From positions 1 to 42,537 of the forward strand of contig PQXF01000025.1 in assembly GCA_003194445.1 (NCBI GenBank): 42,537 nucleotides of DNA. The letters are read 5' to 3'. A model generated the notes under the pieces. The model was not told the DNA's origin. It made no database searches and saw only the letters and a list, made by a program, of their open reading frames with translations. This DNA is from Candidatus Methanogaster sp. GTDB taxonomy: Archaea > Halobacteriota > Methanosarcinia > Methanosarcinales > Methanogasteraceae. This document shows, in pieces, positions 16,317 to 23,967 of this stretch (position 1 is its first letter; every line of letters begins with the position of its first letter). Both the position numbers and the translations under genes were made by a program.

Positions 16317-18392
16317 ATGCCAAGACGCCGTATTGCAAATCTGTTAGATAGATTGGTCCCCAGAGGAGGGCTGGTCCTGATGGTAATGGCTGTTGTGGTT
16401 GGGGCCGGGACCGGACTTGCTGCTGTCTTTTTTATCCGACTCATAGCCTTCATAGAGCACTTTTCTTACACTGAGGCAATGGTCCTTGAACCTTTTCTGG
16501 GACGCCTGTGGCTTATCATCATCCCTGTATTGGGCGCGCTCATCGGCGGTCCGATCATTGCCTACTTTGCCGTGGAGGCCAAGGGACACGGCGTACCCGA
16601 AGTCATGAAGGCACTGATCTTGCGCGGCGGCCGTATAAGGCCGAGGGTTTCCATAGCAAAGATTTTTGCATCGGCACTTTGCATCGGCTCGGGCGGTTCA
16701 GCCGGCAGGGAAGGTCCTATTGTCCAGGTGGGTTCCGCATTGGGATCCACTGTAGGACAGTGGCTGCGTCTTTCAGACGAACGTATCAAAAACCTGGTGG
16801 CCTGTGGGGCGGCTGCGGGCATCGCAGCCACATTCAACGCACCTATTGCCGGAGTGGCCTTTTCCTCGGAATTGTTGATGAGCGAACACCAGGTGTCAAT
16901 GCTTGGTAATGTAGTGATCGCGTCCGTATCCTCCAGCATTATCAGCCAGATTTTTCTTGGGGCTCGTCCGGCCTTTGAGGTGCCCAGCTATGTTATGCAC
17001 TCGCCGTGGGATCTCCTGTTATATGCTGTACTGGGTTTTCTCGCCGCCCTGGTTGGCATCATGTTTATCAGGATGCTTGACGCCTTTGAAGAGCTGTTTG
17101 ATAACTGGAATTTTCCTCAGGCTTTTAAACCGGCTGTCGGGGCATTGCTTCTGGGTATTCTGGCTTTTTCATATCCTTATCTGTCCGGGGTCTTTCATGC
17201 TTCTGCTGAGGAGTTCCGGCTTGGGCTGCCTTTGATTGAAAACCTGCCGCAGGTTTACGGTTCAGGGTTTCCATTCATGGAAGATGTCTTGCAGGGAAAA
17301 GCATCCTTCCTGCTTCTTGCGGTATTGATTTTCCTCAAGCCTCTGGCGACCTCATTCACTCTGGGATCAGGCAATTCAGGCGGTATCTTTGCACCATCCC
17401 TGTTCACAGGGGCCGTGCTCGGCGGGGCCTATGGATATGCTGCCGGTGCGCTTTTTCCGAATATCGCAGGAGAAGTCGGTGCCTATGCACTTGTAGGGAT
17501 GGCCGCGGTCTTTGCTGCAGCGGCAAGGGCCCCGCTCACGTCCATACTTATCGTCTTTGAAATGAGCGGGGACTATCACCTGATCTTGCCCCTCATGACC
17601 GCAAGTATTGTGGGATCAAGCCTTACACAATGGTTGCATCCTGATTCGATTTACACCCTAAAGCTGACCAAGAGGGGAATCCGTTTTGATCACGGAAGAG
17701 ACCTTGACGTCATGCAAGGGGTCCTGGTTGAAGAAGTCATGAATCAGGCACCCATTACGGTTCATAAGGACCGGCCCCTGGCAGAGCTTTTTGCAATTTT
17801 CCAGGAGACCCATCTTTATGGGTTCCCTGTCATGGAAAACGACGAAGACCTCTACGGCATAGTCACCCTGCAGGACATGGAGCGCGCGCTTGACAGTGAG
17901 GGCGTCATGATACGTGATCTCAAGGTGAGTGACGTGGCCACGACAGATCCTGTCTCGGTCTTTCCGGATGAACCCATCTGGTCTGCCATACGCAAGATGG
18001 GACCCAGGGACCTTGCGAGGCTTCCCGTGGTCTCGCGTCATGCCAACCAAAAATTGCTTGGGCTTATCAGTCGAAGCGATATCTTGCGGGCCTATGACGT
18101 GGGGCTATTGAAAAAACAACAGGCCCAACACATTCGGGAACGAATGGCGCTCAGGAAAGTCTCAGGTGTTGAATTTATCGAAGTCCGGGTAAACCCCGGT
18201 TGCGCCTACGCGGGTAAAAAGTTGGCTGAGATCAAGCTGCCACAGAGCGCTACAGTGGTTTCCGTTGGGCGTAGGGGCAATGTGCTTATACCGGATGGAA
18301 ATACCAAAATTTTCCCTGAAGACCAGCTCACAATCTTCTGTCAGACAGACCTGGCCCGGGACGTACGCATGAAATTCAATGTTGAATGCTGA
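16317..18392 (+). CDS. ClC family chloride channel or H+/Cl- exchanger with CBS and TrkA-C domains
   Basis: An integral membrane protein of 691 aa. The ClC pore has GSGGSAGREGPIVQVGS with the gating glutamate at E132, the helix-N motif GNSGGIFAPSLF, and AAAARAPLTSILIVFEMSGDY. The gating glutamate is present, which is compatible with exchange activity. A pair of CBS domains (about residues 465-590) follows for nucleotide sensing, then a TrkA-C/RCK-C domain (about 615-688, FIEVRVNPGCAYAGKKL) that usually binds small ligands. The extra RCK-C domain is uncommon outside prokaryotic ClCs. The gene ends within a heptad array, which encodes the last residues (FNVEC). Confidence 0.95.
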   Translation: MPRRRIANLLDRLVPRGGLVLMVMAVVVGAGTGLAAVFFIRLIAFIEHFSYTEAMVLEPFLGRLWLIIIPVLGALIGGPIIAYFAVEAKGHGVPEVMKALILRGGRIRPRVSIAKIFASALCIGSGGSAGREGPIVQVGSALGSTVGQWLRLSDERIKNLVACGAAAGIAATFNAPIAGVAFSSELLMSEHQVSMLGNVVIASVSSSIISQIFLGARPAFEVPSYVMHSPWDLLLYAVLGFLAALVGIMFIRMLDAFEELFDNWNFPQAFKPAVGALLLGILAFSYPYLSGVFHASAEEFRLGLPLIENLPQVYGSGFPFMEDVLQGKASFLLLAVLIFLKPLATSFTLGSGNSGGIFAPSLFTGAVLGGAYGYAAGALFPNIAGEVGAYALVGMAAVFAAAARAPLTSILIVFEMSGDYHLILPLMTASIVGSSLTQWLHPDSIYTLKLTKRGIRFDHGRDLDVMQGVLVEEVMNQAPITVHKDRPLAELFAIFQETHLYGFPVMENDEDLYGIVTLQDMERALDSEGVMIRDLKVSDVATTDPVSVFPDEPIWSAIRKMGPRDLARLPVVSRHANQKLLGLISRSDILRAYDVGLLKKQQAQHIRERMALRKVSGVEFIEVRVNPGCAYAGKKLAEIKLPQSATVVSVGRRGNVLIPDGNTKIFPEDQLTIFCQTDLARDVRMKFNVEC

Positions 18393-18402
18393 ATGTTGAA
18401 TT
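18375..18402. repeat. Heptad array, theme TTGAATG, at the 3' end of the ClC gene
   Basis: Four 7-nt units start inside the coding sequence, include the stop codon and run on into the spacer. Confidence 0.65.
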
Positions 18403-18416
18403 GTGGAAAAAAATTT

Positions 18417-18430
18417 GTAACCGTTCACGG
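18417..18430 (+). repeat. Solo GTAACCGTTCACGG element end
   Basis: These 14 bases match the left terminus of the 171-bp element at 15272. No partner end or duplication of the flanking AAAAATTT was found downstream. Confidence 0.5.
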
Positions 18431-18481
18431 AATTACAGCGCACGTTTTACCGCAACCCACCGAAAAGCAAAAACTGCGCGG

Positions 18482-19216
18482 CTATTCAGCGTCTGTGTCC
18501 ATACTCTGGTTCGACGTGTCGGCAACCTGATTTCCTTTCATCTTTGTCAGTTCACAATGTAAGATGCCGTATGTCCATCTTCGCCCCGTTCTGGTTTTCA
18601 GTCCTTGTTCATTTAGAAGTTGGGCGATCCGCTTCTTTTTGGTCTTTTTCTTCGTCTCGTCGTGTATGAATCGTAAGGCGATCTCGAATTGATCTCTGTA
18701 GCTTGCTTTCACAGAGATGACTTGCGCCTCTACGACGTCGGCCGGTCGTGCCAAAGCAGATTCCTTCGACGTTTCGTTCCTTCCGCCGCAAGCCTTGGGT
18801 ATCATAGCGGCATATGCCGGACAATCCTTACTGCACTGAGCCCTGAAAAAATTATCCTCGTGCTCGCAAGAAAACGGGACATCAGACCTGTATACGTATT
18901 TGATGTTGGATTTCGTGCTATGTCGTATTCCAGAGGGCGATGTTCTCGATATTGGAGAAAGCATGGCTACGCAGTATTCAATCAGCCAACTTCGACATTC
19001 CTCCTCCCCGAGCCCCACATGCTTTGACCACGCCGCCATGTACTGGGTTATGTCTTGGCGTTGCGGTTTGAACTCACCATCAGAAAATCGAGCCAAGGTA
19101 AGACCATTTTCGAGCAAATCCCGAACACAAGGATAGATTACGTCCACCCCTCGCTCTCGAAGTATGGCAGCTAATGTTGTAGCAAACATAGGGTCCTTCA
19201 TCGTAGTGTTCACCAA
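18482..19216 (-). CDS. Hypothetical protein with a cysteine cluster
   Basis: I do not recognise this 244-aa protein. It starts at a TTG or the adjacent GTG; an ATG lies 5 codons in (19201). A cysteine-rich centre (about residues 115-145: SCEHEDNFFRAQCSKDCPAY, then KACGG) resembles a zinc or iron-sulfur site like those near primase-type proteins. The C-terminal part (RIAQLLNEQGLKTRTGRRWT) looks like the helix-turn-helix segment of serine recombinases and related DNA-binding proteins. It probably binds nucleic acid and may come from a plasmid or phage. Codon use is not obviously different from its neighbours. Confidence 0.55.
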   Translation of the reverse strand: MVNTTMKDPMFATTLAAILRERGVDVIYPCVRDLLENGLTLARFSDGEFKPQRQDITQYMAAWSKHVGLGEEECRSWLIEYCVAMLSPISRTSPSGIRHSTKSNIKYVYRSDVPFSCEHEDNFFRAQCSKDCPAYAAMIPKACGGRNETSKESALARPADVVEAQVISVKASYRDQFEIALRFIHDETKKKTKKKRIAQLLNEQGLKTRTGRRWTYGILHCELTKMKGNQVADTSNQSMDTDAE

Positions 19217-19279
19217 GTAACCTGCCTTTCAAACGCCGAGCTGCGCAAATCAGCCACGCGGCTTTTTGCGTCGACTGCA

Positions 19280-19708
19280 TTAGCATGGTTCTGTGTCTTT
19301 ATCCTGTTTTCGATAAAATTTAAGAAATTCAGAGGGAGAAAAAATATTTACCCCCTTAAAAACTAAAGACGGATAATGTTTTCTATTTCCTGTGACTAAA
19401 GATTTTACCATTCCGGCGATGGCAACTTCGAGGAATGGTTCATCGTCGGGATCCGGCAAACGATTCTTAAGCGGCGAACTTGAAGTAAACTGGCCGTATT
19501 TCTTTATAAAATCAAGCAATATGCCAATATGGTCCTTATTGAATTTAAAGTTTGGACGGTGAAGAACATCCTTATATTCTGCTAAAATCCTGGCATCTAT
19601 ATATACTATAAGTTCGCCTGAGAATACCATCCGAACAATTTCACCGCTTGGGCCGAAAGGGGTAAGCAGGCCAAAGATAAGAACATTTGTGTCCAATACA
19701 ATTTTCAT
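19280..19708 (-). CDS. PIN-domain toxin of a type II toxin-antitoxin pair
   Basis: A 142-aa PIN-family (COG1569-like) putative ribonuclease toxin. Acidic residues expected of the active site are D6 (VLDTNVLIFGL), the glutamate in DARILAEYKDVL and the aspartates in LPDPDDEPFLEVA. Its ATG overlaps the antitoxin stop by 4 bases (19705-19708), so the two are translationally coupled. The length and catalytic residues look intact. Confidence 0.9.
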   Translation of the reverse strand: MKIVLDTNVLIFGLLTPFGPSGEIVRMVFSGELIVYIDARILAEYKDVLHRPNFKFNKDHIGILLDFIKKYGQFTSSSPLKNRLPDPDDEPFLEVAIAGMVKSLVTGNRKHYPSLVFKGVNIFSPSEFLKFYRKQDKDTEPC

Positions 19709-19992
19709 CTTTTACGTTTAGACCTTATTACTTCAATTTCAGCATTTATCTCATCCATGGATATCATATCAGTCCCCTTTTGAATGGAATCGTATTGAAT
19801 TGATGCCAAGGCATTCGTCGCTTGAGCGCGTCTAAAGGCAGTTAAAACTTGTTCAAGATTGTTTTCATTAATAGATGAAAGAAGGGCTATGGGCCGACCG
19901 TTGCTTGTCACGACCATTTCCTTTTGCTCCGATAAATCCTTCCAAACTTGTGAAGATTTTGTCTTTAAATCTCTGACACTTAAGAATTTCAT
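19705..19992 (-). CDS. Phd/YefM-type antitoxin
   Basis: A 95-aa protein with the Phd/YefM N-terminal DNA-binding fold (SVRDLKTKSSQVWKDLSEQKEMVVTSNGRPIALL) and a longer basic tail (VIRSKRKR) that would contact the PIN toxin. It is first in the operon and has a good ribosome site (GGAGG, 8 bases before the ATG). Autoregulation through the two TTGAGACTCAA palindromes just upstream is likely. Confidence 0.9.
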   Translation of the reverse strand: MKFLSVRDLKTKSSQVWKDLSEQKEMVVTSNGRPIALLSSINENNLEQVLTAFRRAQATNALASIQYDSIQKGTDMISMDEINAEIEVIRSKRKR

Positions 19993-20006
19993 AGTCTCGC
20001 CTCCGA

Positions 20007-20046
20007 TTGAGACTCAACAATATACCTAATTGAGACTCAAGACAAG
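20007..20046 (-). promoter_or_regulatory. Twin operator and promoter of the toxin-antitoxin operon
   Basis: The palindrome TTGAGACTCAA occurs twice, at 20007-20017 and 20030-20040, 23 bp centre to centre, or about two helical turns. On the minus strand a candidate -35 (TTGTCT, about 20041-20046) and a -10 (TATTGT or TATATT, about 20018-20026) overlap and lie between the palindromes, so bound antitoxin would block the polymerase. Confidence 0.7.
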
Positions 20047-20553
20047 TGATTTTTTTCACACAGAATCGCGGCGCTGACCCGCGAGCATCGCAGGAGCCTC
20101 ATCAGCTGCGCAGGGTGAAGATGGTGGAACTCTTTGTCATCCGGGGATATGCGTTGTGAAAAAGCTCCCAACTTGGGCGCAGTCTGAATGAAAGCGAAGT
20201 CAAATCCAGGAATCAACTGTTAGGCCTAACCATAAATCCATTGTTCAAGAATAAAAAAAAGGGGGGGGTAACTCCCCGTTTGACTTTTGTTATACTTCTT
20301 GATATTTGAGTTCTGTGTTATTGCCATTGAGAATAGAATATCCGGGCACCTGATATCATGTGATGAACAGGGGCGGGCAGGCTCAAAACACCTTCCTCAG
20401 ATATAGGCAAGATTACAATACCTTCATTGGGTTACTCAAGGAATCGACGCAAATGTGGAAAGACAGAATGATTCTGAGCAAATCACCCTGTTTTTTGAGA
20501 AGAGGACTTTTTAGTACACTATAGTTTAAACTACATTAACAAAGGAATTCAAT
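20047..20553. other. Spacer upstream of the lipoprotein gene
   Basis: No gene seen in about 500 bp. It holds an A8-G8 homopolymer junction near 20253-20270 and, at 20522-20533, the perfect palindrome TAGTTTAAACTA. This overlaps a possible promoter (TTGAGA at 20495-20500) for the next gene. Confidence 0.4.
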
Positions 20554-21504
20554 ATGGAAAAGACATGGAAATTTCGATTTTTTCCGGGTTTAGTTGGGCT
20601 GATATTCCTGCTAAGTGCCTGTACTCAGCCGACGCAAGAAACGGCAACCGCTTTACCGAAAAACAAGCTTAACCAGTTGAAACTTGAAGCGGCATGTAAG
20701 AATGATCCTCTGATTGCTGAGGTCAAGAAGGATTTGAAAGACAAGGTCTCTGTTCTTGAGCTGATGAAAGTTTATCTTCAGGGGTTAGAAGAGGATGCAA
20801 GCCCAACTTCCCCTTACATGAAAAAACTGGAAAGGCTTTTTGCCTGTGGATTAGCTGATGATGTGGTTGAAGGGCACCTTTACGGCCTGACCTTAGTGCT
20901 TAAAAAGAGGGAGCATCCTTATGGTGGTTTTTTGAATCAAGTCTGGGGAACCACTCTTGGGAGTGTTTCTCCCTGGGATGGAAAGATGCTTCAGCCCATC
21001 AGTGCTGAGGAGTTGGAATTTTATAGCCAGGGATTTGAGAAAGGTCATGCTCTTACTTTTTTAGGAATAAATTGCTTTAAAGAATACGAGGAATCACCAT
21101 TAAATATTGCCGGCATGAAGGTGTTAAGCGTCTGGATGAGGTTAAAAGATGTGCCTGAGGAGGAAAAGCTCAAATATGGTTATGATAAGAAAGGGGGTTT
21201 GTTTATTGCGGGAAAGGCCGAATCCGTAAATCCTGAAAATTCCGGCAAAGATATCTTCCAGTTGAACTACCGGTGGAAGAATTTAGAGAATCCAGCCCCG
21301 GCCAAGTATCTGATTGACGAAATCGTGCGGATTGCAGACGGACTGTATCTTGGAGAGTTGCTCTTGGCCACTGAATGCCTGTTTGAAGATTATGACCCAG
21401 AGGCCGGTCCAGGCAAATATAAGTACGAAGGTTTTGGATACTTCTTACTCCTGGATGATAGGTGGAACAAAGAAAGGGAACGGCTGTTTCCCGCGGTCCA
21501 ATAA
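20554..21504 (+). CDS. Putative lipoprotein, function unknown
   Basis: A 316-aa protein with a lipoprotein signal peptide: basic start, hydrophobic core and lipobox LSAC with the acylated cysteine at C23, followed by TQPTQE. No aspartate at +2, so outer-membrane sorting is possible if the host uses the Lol rule. The mature part is charged and soluble and I recognise no domain. A ribosome site (AAAGGA) precedes the ATG. The gene stands alone. Confidence 0.75.
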   Translation: MEKTWKFRFFPGLVGLIFLLSACTQPTQETATALPKNKLNQLKLEAACKNDPLIAEVKKDLKDKVSVLELMKVYLQGLEEDASPTSPYMKKLERLFACGLADDVVEGHLYGLTLVLKKREHPYGGFLNQVWGTTLGSVSPWDGKMLQPISAEELEFYSQGFEKGHALTFLGINCFKEYEESPLNIAGMKVLSVWMRLKDVPEEEKLKYGYDKKGGLFIAGKAESVNPENSGKDIFQLNYRWKNLENPAPAKYLIDEIVRIADGLYLGELLLATECLFEDYDPEAGPGKYKYEGFGYFLLLDDRWNKERERLFPAVQ

Positions 21505-21573
21505 AGAAAGCCCCGGAGTGAGCACCGGAGCTTCCAAATGGTTTCGCCCAGATTCGCGCCGGCTTGGCAGAAC

Positions 21574-22539
21574 TCAGACTGGTAGCCCGGCTTCTTCGTA
21601 GAGAGGACGGAGCCTCGCCAGGGCTACTTCGCGGTGCTTCTTGACTGCCTGCAGAAACAGATACCAGGGGGATGTGTAGAAGTCCTCCTTGGCCCAGTAC
21701 CGATCGAAGATATCTATCTCTAGCTCTTTCCTGTCTATAGCTTGATGTCTCCAGGCATTTTTTTCATAATCAGGTATCTCCGGACAGATCCTCCGATAGG
21801 CCCGCTTGCGGGCCCGATCATCTCCTCCCAGCAGATAGCTTTCGTCCATTGCATCGCTGAGCCGGGGCTTTAATTCCTCCCAGTTCTTCGCCATCCCTTC
21901 ATCCGTCTCGTTTCGGCATGTCCAAAAAATGTTGAAAATACACTCGGTTGCCTTTATGAAGCGCTCGTTGTTGTCAATAATCTCCAGTTCCTTTACCAGC
22001 CTCTCATCCTTCCAGCGATTATCCACCCTATCCGGCTCGTGACGAGCATCGGCGTGACCGATATTAGGCACTATCGCCTCCACCAGCCCACTCATGGCGT
22101 TGAAATCGTCCTTCAGGCCAACGAAGTTTTGGTGTGCCCACGTATCGGCATAGCCGTGTGTGGCAATGCCGATACGATATAGGTTGTTGCTTTCAAGGGC
22201 CCTGGTCATGAAATAGCGGGCGTTTTCATTGTCAGGTGTGGTATTGAAGAGATGTACACGGCCGTCTTTGCGACGAGCACCGGGGCTTTGCGGATCACCT
22301 GGTATAAAGTGAAAAAGGGGATAGATCTTTTGCCTCTTGGAAGAAGGTTTGGTGATATCCATGGTCTGAGAAATTTCGGAGACATAAGGGGTGCTGCCGT
22401 CTTCGAAATTTACATAATAATGGAAGGTGTTGTCGTCTACGTATTGGCTGGAATAGGCTAAAGTATATGCATCGTCAGGATTGAAGTTCGTTTTTCGGGC
22501 CAGGATGTAGGTAATATAATAATGAAATTCTATGTCCAT
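21574..22539 (-). CDS. DUF6765 family protein
   Basis: A 321-aa protein matching the DUF6765 pattern: MDIEFHYYITYILARKTNF at the start, then YSSQYVDD, HFIPG and THGYADTWAHQNFVG. The spaced histidines and aspartates (FHYY, SQYVDDN, THGYADTWAH, GHADARHEPDRV) recall the zinc-binding residues of zinc-dependent phospholipase C-like proteins, so a metal-dependent hydrolase is possible. There is no signal peptide. An AAAGGAGG-type site precedes the ATG. Confidence 0.75.
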   Translation of the reverse strand: MDIEFHYYITYILARKTNFNPDDAYTLAYSSQYVDDNTFHYYVNFEDGSTPYVSEISQTMDITKPSSKRQKIYPLFHFIPGDPQSPGARRKDGRVHLFNTTPDNENARYFMTRALESNNLYRIGIATHGYADTWAHQNFVGLKDDFNAMSGLVEAIVPNIGHADARHEPDRVDNRWKDERLVKELEIIDNNERFIKATECIFNIFWTCRNETDEGMAKNWEELKPRLSDAMDESYLLGGDDRARKRAYRRICPEIPDYEKNAWRHQAIDRKELEIDIFDRYWAKEDFYTSPWYLFLQAVKKHREVALARLRPLYEEAGLPV

Positions 22540-22619
22540 GACTTTCCTCCTTTCGCAAGCAACTCTCCGACGCCCTTAGCGCCTTTTTTTCAGATTTTTT
22601 TGGCTGGCCTTTACGGGTC

Positions 22620-23519
22620 CTAAGGCTCGACCAGCTCAGCCCAGTCAAAGAATTGTCGCCATCTAGCCACCTCCTTCGGTCCTAAGGGTTTTTCAGGCAA
22701 GGAGCTGTCTACCGCCAGCCCCACATGTTCGGCCTTCGAAAGGCCATAAGGATGATATGGAAGGAGCGAGCAACGTTTTACGCCCAGTGCCCGGACCCGG
22801 TCGGCCAGGGCGGTTATATTCTGCTCTGTAGCAGTATAACCGGGAATGAGGGGCACACGGACAACTACGTCGTCCGGACGGAGTTCGATCAATCTGGCCA
22901 GATTGGCCAGGATGACTCCATTGTCCACTCCGATAATACGTCTGTGTTCGGCGGGATCGGCCAGCTTGACATCAAAGAGGACAAGGTCCAAATAATCCAA
23001 TAAGATACCGGCAAAGACCGACCAGGGGAAATACCCGTTGGTCTCAATTGCCGTATTAATGCCTTCTCCTTTTAGTCGACCCAAGAGCAAACCGACAAAG
23101 TCCATTTGTGCAGTCGGCTCACCACCCGAGAGGGTGATCCCTCCTCCTGAAATCTCATAGAACAAACGGTCTCTGAGCAGGATCTCCAGCAGGGACTCCA
23201 CCTCGTATTCTTGCCCCACCAACTCCAGTGCCCTTCCAGGACAGACCTGGACACAAATCCCGCAACCGTTGCACAGGTTACGATCTATAAGCCCTGGTCT
23301 TTCCATATCAATGGCCCCTTCGGGACAGGCAGGCATGCAGTCTCCGCAGCCAATGCAGCGGCTCGCATAAAAGGCCACCTCGGGAAAAGGAGAACGAAAT
23401 TCCGGGTTGTGGCACCAGGGACAGCACAGCGGGCAACCCTTGAAGAAGACCGTTGTCCTGATGCCTGGTCCATCGTGAAGGGCGTAGCGCCCGATATCGC
23501 CGACAAGGGCAATCCTCAT
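22620..23519 (-). CDS. Glycyl radical enzyme activase (radical SAM)
   Basis: Generates the glycyl radical on its partner enzyme by reductive cleavage of S-adenosylmethionine. GCPLCCPWCHNPE near residue 30 supplies the C-x3-C-x2-C site for the radical SAM [4Fe-4S] cluster. Two ferredoxin-type clusters follow (CIGCGDCMPACP and CNGCGICVQVCP), as in all activases of this group except those of pyruvate formate-lyase. GGGITLSGGEPTAQ is the SAM-contact motif. Length of 299 aa is normal. Its ATG overlaps the stop of the SCP2-like gene by 4 bases, so it is co-translated with that gene and the enzyme. Confidence 0.94.
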   Translation of the reverse strand: MRIALVGDIGRYALHDGPGIRTTVFFKGCPLCCPWCHNPEFRSPFPEVAFYASRCIGCGDCMPACPEGAIDMERPGLIDRNLCNGCGICVQVCPGRALELVGQEYEVESLLEILLRDRLFYEISGGGITLSGGEPTAQMDFVGLLLGRLKGEGINTAIETNGYFPWSVFAGILLDYLDLVLFDVKLADPAEHRRIIGVDNGVILANLARLIELRPDDVVVRVPLIPGYTATEQNITALADRVRALGVKRCSLLPYHPYGLSKAEHVGLAVDSSLPEKPLGPKEVARWRQFFDWAELVEP

Positions 23520-23956
23520 AACCGGGGCATCATGAGCTGTAATTGCTTGGCCAGATGACCCAATTTGTACAGATAGTTGAGGTTCCCTTCAGTCTCCACA
23601 TCATGTCGCAATATGGAGCCAAGGATGTCAGGTCGCGGGGAGATTATGTAGTTGAGCAGGGCCCGGCCATCCCGGAAAGTGATAGTGATGTGCGGGTTCT
23701 CTATAATCCCCTCCTTGACCTCCATCTTTCCGTCATCAAACACGGCTGCCATGGTTATCTGGCCGTCCTTGCTGAAAAACTGGTAACGGCCGCGGAACCC
23801 CTTGATGTTGCGTCGATATTCCGGATTGAGGATGAACATGATCGTCATGAGGGTCAGGAGGATCTGCAGGAATTCCTCTGCTGCCTCTGATTCGAGGCAG
23901 CGCTGAAACTCTTTCCAGAGCCTTGCCGTAGCCCTATCGGTAAAGACGTCCAACAT
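23516..23956 (-). CDS. SCP2-like lipid-binding domain protein in the glycyl radical operon
   Basis: A 146-aa protein with the strand pattern of SCP2 sterol-carrier domains (FFSKDGQITMAAVFDDGKMEVKEG, then NPHITITFRDGRALLNYI). Such domains form a hydrophobic tunnel for fatty acyl or sterol-like molecules. It lies between the enzyme and the activase and overlaps the activase gene by 4 bases, which points to a shared task, perhaps handling a hydrophobic substrate or product. The link is inferred from position; the family assignment is by pattern only. Confidence 0.65.
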   Translation of the reverse strand: MLDVFTDRATARLWKEFQRCLESEAAEEFLQILLTLMTIMFILNPEYRRNIKGFRGRYQFFSKDGQITMAAVFDDGKMEVKEGIIENPHITITFRDGRALLNYIISPRPDILGSILRHDVETEGNLNYLYKLGHLAKQLQLMMPRL

Positions 23957-23967
23957 GGTAACCTCCT

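Noticed and set aside
21505-21540. Terminator after the lipoprotein gene
   Set aside because: CCGG-rich sequence gives only a short stem and no T-tract follows.
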